The notes under the pieces: generated by a model
Told to the model about the DNA's origin: nothing
Databases searched by the model: none
What the model saw: only the letters and a program-made list of their open reading frames with translations
From: JAGNRR01 sp965230665
GTDB lineage: Bacteria > Bacteroidota > Bacteroidia > Chitinophagales > Chitinophagaceae
Length of the DNA stretch: 64,000 bases
Assembly: GCA_965230665.1 (NCBI GenBank)
Contig: CBDDLM010000004.1
Location: forward strand, 1,674,001-1,738,000
Reading direction: 5' to 3'
Shown: one piece after another, positions 60,705 to 64,000 of the stretch
Layout: every line of letters starts with the position of its first letter
Position numbering within the stretch: position 1 is the first letter of the stretch
Program-made: the position numbers and the translations under genes

Positions 60705-61607
60705 TTGACTCAGGAAACTAACATATCGACTCAATCTTCAACTTTAGTTCAAAAACTAACGGACTATAAGCAGCTTATGAAGCTCAACTTATCTCTATTA
60801 GTTGTGGTTTCAAGTGTGATTGGCTATTTGATTATACCTGAAATTACCTTTGACTTATTTAAAGTAGCGCTTCTCTTTTTGGGTGGCTTATTTGTAACGG
60901 GTGCTGCCAATGCTACAAACGAACTAATAGAAAAGAATGATGATAAACTGATGAAAAGAACGGCTGATCGACCATTAGCGGCAGGCAGAATGGGTTCGGC
61001 TGAGGCAATTACTTTTATAGTACTAAGCCTTTTAATAGGTACAGCTATTCTATATACGCAGTTTAATTTTTTAGCAGCAGCTTTAAGCTTAGGTTCTTAT
61101 ATTATTTACGCTTTTGTATACACGCCTTTAAAGAAGAGAACATCTTTGTCGGTTTTAGTTGGTGCGATTCCTGGTAGCTTACCTTGTGCTATCGGCTGGG
61201 CAGCAGGAACAGGTACGATTGGAATGACCGAAGCTTGGGTATTATTTGCCTTTCAATTCTTCTGGCAATTTCCTCATTTCTGGGCCATTGCTTGGGTTGG
61301 GAATGATGACTATCAGAGAGCTGGTATGAAAATGCTTCCGCAAATCGGGAAAGAAAGTCGTTATACAGCCTTTCAAACTGTATTGTATTCATCTTTGTTA
61401 TTACCATTAGCTGTTTTACCCCAAATATTAGGTTTAACGAGTTGGGTAGGTTCAGCAATTTTGGGTTTAGCCGCCGTAGGCTTTATATGGTTTGCATATC
61501 AGTTTTTTAAAGAAAACTCGGATGCGAAAGCAAAAAAATTAATGTTCGCTTCGTTCATGTATTTGCCAGTTATTTTATTCACTTTTTTAATTGATAAATT
61601 TATTTAG
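60705..61607 (+). CDS. ctaB: protoheme IX farnesyltransferase (heme O synthase)
   Basis: A 300-residue UbiA-type prenyltransferase. The first aspartate-rich site is NATNELIEKNDDKLMKRTAD followed by RPLAAGRM; the second region is FWQFPHFWAIAWVGNDDYQR. About eight helices. It makes heme O for the oxidase. The start is TTG at 60705, 6 nt after coxA. It lies between coxA and the subunit III-type genes. Confidence 0.94.
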   Translation: MTQETNISTQSSTLVQKLTDYKQLMKLNLSLLVVVSSVIGYLIIPEITFDLFKVALLFLGGLFVTGAANATNELIEKNDDKLMKRTADRPLAAGRMGSAEAITFIVLSLLIGTAILYTQFNFLAAALSLGSYIIYAFVYTPLKKRTSLSVLVGAIPGSLPCAIGWAAGTGTIGMTEAWVLFAFQFFWQFPHFWAIAWVGNDDYQRAGMKMLPQIGKESRYTAFQTVLYSSLLLPLAVLPQILGLTSWVGSAILGLAAVGFIWFAYQFFKENSDAKAKKLMFASFMYLPVILFTFLIDKFI

Positions 61608-61611
61608 CATT

Positions 61612-62202
61612 ATGAGTGTGATGACTGTTTCCAATACAAACGATAGTAACCATAAGATACATCCGCATAAGCTTCTTATGTATATCGGCATTGGTAGTAT
61701 GACAATGATGTTTGCAGGTTGGATTAGTGCTTACATGGTAAGACAGGGCCAAGGTAGATGGGAAGATATTCAATTACCCAGTGCGTTCTATATTTCAACT
61801 GCACTAATACTATTAAGCAGTGTTACTGTACATTTTGCGGTTAAAGGTTTTCAGAAAAAAAATATGGGTCAATACAAAGGGATGCTGATTGCAACCGTTG
61901 TATTAGGACTCTTGTTTATAATGTTTCAGATAAATGGTTTTACGACCATGTATAATGAAATGGATATTAAATTAAATGCTAATAATGCAGCAGGAGAATT
62001 TACCTATGTAATTCCTTTTGTACATGGATTACATGTAGTAGGTGGTGTGCTCGCATTGTTAGTCGTATTTCTACTAAACTTCATACGATCGCGTAAAGGA
62101 GTTTATAAGAGTACGGGCATCGAGATCGCGGCTATATTCTGGCACTTTGTCGATGCACTCTGGTTATTTATTTTTATATTTTTATTAGTATATCAAAGTT
62201 AA
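61612..62202 (+). CDS. cytochrome c oxidase subunit III-like protein
   Basis: A 196-residue membrane protein from the ATG at 61612 (MSVMTVSNTND); the earlier in-frame ATG would overlap ctaB. Helices such as LLMYIGIGSMTMMFAGWISA, FYISTALILLSSVTVHFAV and the final AAIFWHFVDALWLFIFIFLL match the last part of subunit III. Another subunit III gene follows at 10 nt, so the two may form a pair. Confidence 0.85.
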   Translation: MSVMTVSNTNDSNHKIHPHKLLMYIGIGSMTMMFAGWISAYMVRQGQGRWEDIQLPSAFYISTALILLSSVTVHFAVKGFQKKNMGQYKGMLIATVVLGLLFIMFQINGFTTMYNEMDIKLNANNAAGEFTYVIPFVHGLHVVGGVLALLVVFLLNFIRSRKGVYKSTGIEIAAIFWHFVDALWLFIFIFLLVYQS

Positions 62203-62212
62203 GATTACAATT

Positions 62213-62959
62213 ATGAGTACAGCAGCAGTAGCAAATAAAAAGACTAAATGGATGGGGGGACAAAGCCCATTTGATATAAGCTATGGTAAAATGATGATGT
62301 GGTTCTTCTTGATGTCAGATGCCTTTACTTTTGGGGCCTTCTTGATATCATACGGAACAACACGTTTTTTTAGTGCTATTTGGCCAGATCCGAATGCTGT
62401 GTTTTGGTCTTTCCCTTTCTTTCAAGATGTCAAAGTAGGAGCAGGATGGCCATTGATGTTTGTAAGTTTAATGACCTTTATTTTAATCTTAAGTTCCGTA
62501 ACGATGGTATTAGCAGTACATGCAGGTCATTGCAGGGACAAGAAAGGAGTTGTAAAGTGGATGATTTGGACCATCATTGGCGGTATTGCCTTCTTAAGCT
62601 GTCAGGCTTATGAGTGGAATCACTTATTCCACGAAGGTGGTTGGTGGGGTTCTTTTCGCGGTGAAGTATCTGTAGAGTCTATCCAACATTTCTTTAAACA
62701 CGATTTACCAGAAGCAAGTTTAGCAGCGTATGGTCCTGATTCGGCTCATAAATTCTTCAACTTCTTCTTTACAATTACTGGATTTCATGGCTTTCACGTA
62801 TTATCAGGTGTGGTAATCAATATCATTATCCTAGTAATGACAATGAATGGAGCATTTGAAAAGCGTGGTCACTACGAAACAGTAGAAAAAGCTGGTTTGT
62901 ACTGGCACTTTGTAGATTTGGTATGGGTATTTGTATTCACTTGCTTCTACCTACTTTAA
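62213..62959 (+). CDS. coxC: cytochrome c oxidase subunit III (CoxC)
   Basis: A 248-residue membrane protein of subunit III type: MMMWFFLMSDAFTFGAFLIS, the central FTITGFHGFHVLSGVVINI and the terminal YWHFVDLVWVFVFTCFYLL. Together with the preceding gene, the oxidase has two such polypeptides. It does not bind metals itself and supports proton pumping and stability. Confidence 0.93.
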   Translation: MSTAAVANKKTKWMGGQSPFDISYGKMMMWFFLMSDAFTFGAFLISYGTTRFFSAIWPDPNAVFWSFPFFQDVKVGAGWPLMFVSLMTFILILSSVTMVLAVHAGHCRDKKGVVKWMIWTIIGGIAFLSCQAYEWNHLFHEGGWWGSFRGEVSVESIQHFFKHDLPEASLAAYGPDSAHKFFNFFFTITGFHGFHVLSGVVINIIILVMTMNGAFEKRGHYETVEKAGLYWHFVDLVWVFVFTCFYLL

Positions 62960-62981
62960 AAAAAATAAAAGACTAAATATA

Positions 62982-63413
62982 ATGGGACACTTTAACGATT
63001 ACGAGGCGGATCAATCAAGATTATATAACGCACATCATCACGAAGATATTAATAGTGCGGAGAGCAAAGCCAAAGTGGCTAAAATATGGAAAGTAACTGG
63101 TATACTTACCGTTATCACGATAGTAGAGGTTGTTTTAGGGCTGTACTTATCAGATAAAATGGGTGATTATCGTTGGGTTCTAAACATGGGCTTCATCATT
63201 CTGACGTTAGCAAAAGCTCTTTACATCGTAAGCATATTTATGCATTTGGGCGATGAAAAGAAGGGCATGAAGCTTTCTGTATATATTCCATTGGCCTTGT
63301 TCATATGGTTTATCATTGCCTTCTTGGCAGATGGTGCTTTTTGGTTGGATATTAATTCCGAAAAAGGCAAATCTGATGAGAAAGCCACCATGGAGATGGT
63401 CGAGAAGAAATAA
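62982..63413 (+). CDS. cytochrome c oxidase subunit IV-type protein
   Basis: A 143-residue protein from the ATG at 62982 (MGHFNDYEADQSRLYNAHHH), with about three helices (VTGILTVITIVEVVLGLYL, VLNMGFIILTLAKALYIVSI, IPLALFIWFIIAFLADGAFW). It matches prokaryotic oxidase subunit IV, an accessory subunit needed for assembly. It ends the operon before a terminator. Confidence 0.88.
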   Translation: MGHFNDYEADQSRLYNAHHHEDINSAESKAKVAKIWKVTGILTVITIVEVVLGLYLSDKMGDYRWVLNMGFIILTLAKALYIVSIFMHLGDEKKGMKLSVYIPLALFIWFIIAFLADGAFWLDINSEKGKSDEKATMEMVEKK

Positions 63414-63433
63414 TATCTTAAAATTTATAAATG

Positions 63434-63460
63434 AAGCACTCCATAAGGAGTGCTTTTTTG
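63434..63460 (+). terminator. terminator of the cytochrome oxidase operon
   Basis: AAGCACTCC-ATAA-GGAGTGCTT, a perfect 9-bp stem, followed by TTTTTG, right after the subunit IV gene. Confidence 0.92.
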
Positions 63461-63473
63461 TTTAGCACAATTG

Positions 63474-63481
63474 TATCTTTG
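63474..63481 (+). promoter_or_regulatory. -7 box of pheS
   Basis: TATCTTTG fits TAnnTTTG and ends only 4 nt before the pheS ATG at 63486, which implies a very short or absent leader. The upstream -33 element would lie inside the terminator. Confidence 0.5.
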
Positions 63482-63485
63482 TAAG

Positions 63486-64000
63486 ATGCAATCATTAAAG
63501 GATAGTATAGCAGCTATTCGAGAAGAAATAAAGGAATCGGCAGTATCCAATTCTGAGCAATTGGAGCAGTTCCGAATTAAATTTTTGGGTACAAAAGGAA
63601 AACTCAAAGGTTTAATGGGTGAGATGAAGAATGTGGCCAAAGAGCAAAAACGGGAAGCTGGACAAATGCTTAATGAGTTCAAACAATTTGCCGAAGAACG
63701 CTTTGATGAGTTGAAAAGCCAATTTCAGAAAGAAGAATCAACAGATGCCGATATGGCAATTGATACAAGCCTACCAGCTCTACCTAATGAAACGGGCGCT
63801 CGACATCCATTATCTATAGTACAGGATAAAATGATTTCTATCTTCGAGCGAATTGGTTTTACCGTAGCCGAAGGACCTGAAATTGAAGATGATTGGCATA
63901 ACTTTTCGGCACTAAACTTGCCAGCGCATCATCCCGCACGGGATATGCAGGATACTTTTTATATCAGTAAAGATCCAGACTGGGTTTTACGCACGCATAC
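63486..64000 (+). CDS. pheS: phenylalanine-tRNA ligase alpha subunit, partial (3' end beyond window)
   Basis: The first 171 residues of PheS: N-terminal coiled coil (SEQLEQFRIKFLGTKGKLKG), then GARHPLSIVQDKMISIFERI, GFTVAEGPEIEDDWHNFSAL and LPAHHPARDMQDTFYI, the start of the class II catalytic core. The enzyme charges tRNA-Phe with PheT. Confidence 0.95.
   Translation, partial: MQSLKDSIAAIREEIKESAVSNSEQLEQFRIKFLGTKGKLKGLMGEMKNVAKEQKREAGQMLNEFKQFAEERFDELKSQFQKEESTDADMAIDTSLPALPNETGARHPLSIVQDKMISIFERIGFTVAEGPEIEDDWHNFSALNLPAHHPARDMQDTFYISKDPDWVLRTH

Noticed and set aside
1..64000. CRISPR array or cas genes
   Set aside because: No regularly spaced direct repeats of 25-40 bp and no Cas-like proteins were seen on either strand.

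Overview
The window looks like a chromosomal piece from an aerobic member of the Bacteroidota. The clues are a fused CcoN-CcoO cbb3 oxidase, an alternative complex III (ActA-F) operon running straight into a caa3-type oxidase operon, a secreted protein with a type IX secretion tail, -7 promoter boxes of the TAnnTTTG type, and AT-rich DNA with few Shine-Dalgarno sites. No taxon below phylum can be defended from the sequence alone.

Positions 1-7341 are the early end of a Mu-like transposable prophage. A LexA-like self-cleaving repressor (+) diverges from a leftward early operon: a small Ner/Cro-like protein, a MuA-like DDE transposase, a MuB-like AAA+ ATPase, a string of small phage proteins including a stand-alone DnaA domain IV and a DUF3164-like protein, and an odd 115-nt tRNA-like element. 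Three copies of TTGGTRCTTTTCG at 7194-7329 look like transposase-binding end sites. The phage terminus appears to lie at about 7341, inside the 3' end of a beta-lactamase-fold gene. The other phage end is outside the window.

Positions 7333-41386 are a host accessory and stress region made of short transcription units, most on the minus strand. It is rich in one-component regulators: AraC/GyrI, GlxA, two Crp-like, two MarR and one WYL. These sit beside small redox or detoxification enzymes: nitroreductase, quinol monooxygenase, thiol peroxidase, FMN reductase, isochorismatase-like hydrolase, pirin, SDR and a MATE pump. Several operators can be read directly. Within it are a REP-like inverted repeat pair (11211-11487), a small cluster with a PD-(D/E)XK-like nuclease, a Ser/Thr kinase and an RNase H-like protein (12315-15522) that may be a defence module, and two neighbouring enzymes each carrying an N-terminal Rieske domain (15705-19846).

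Positions 41481-63413 are a respiratory block, all on the plus strand. After a Ca/Na antiporter come ccoS, ccoNO, ccoQ, ccoP, ccoG, ccoH and a SafE-like protein (cbb3 oxidase, low-oxygen respiration). Then come actABCDEF, coxB, coxA, ctaB, two subunit III-type genes and a subunit IV gene (quinol oxidation by alternative complex III passing electrons to a caa3/aa3 oxidase). A strong terminator separates this block from pheS, which runs off the right edge.
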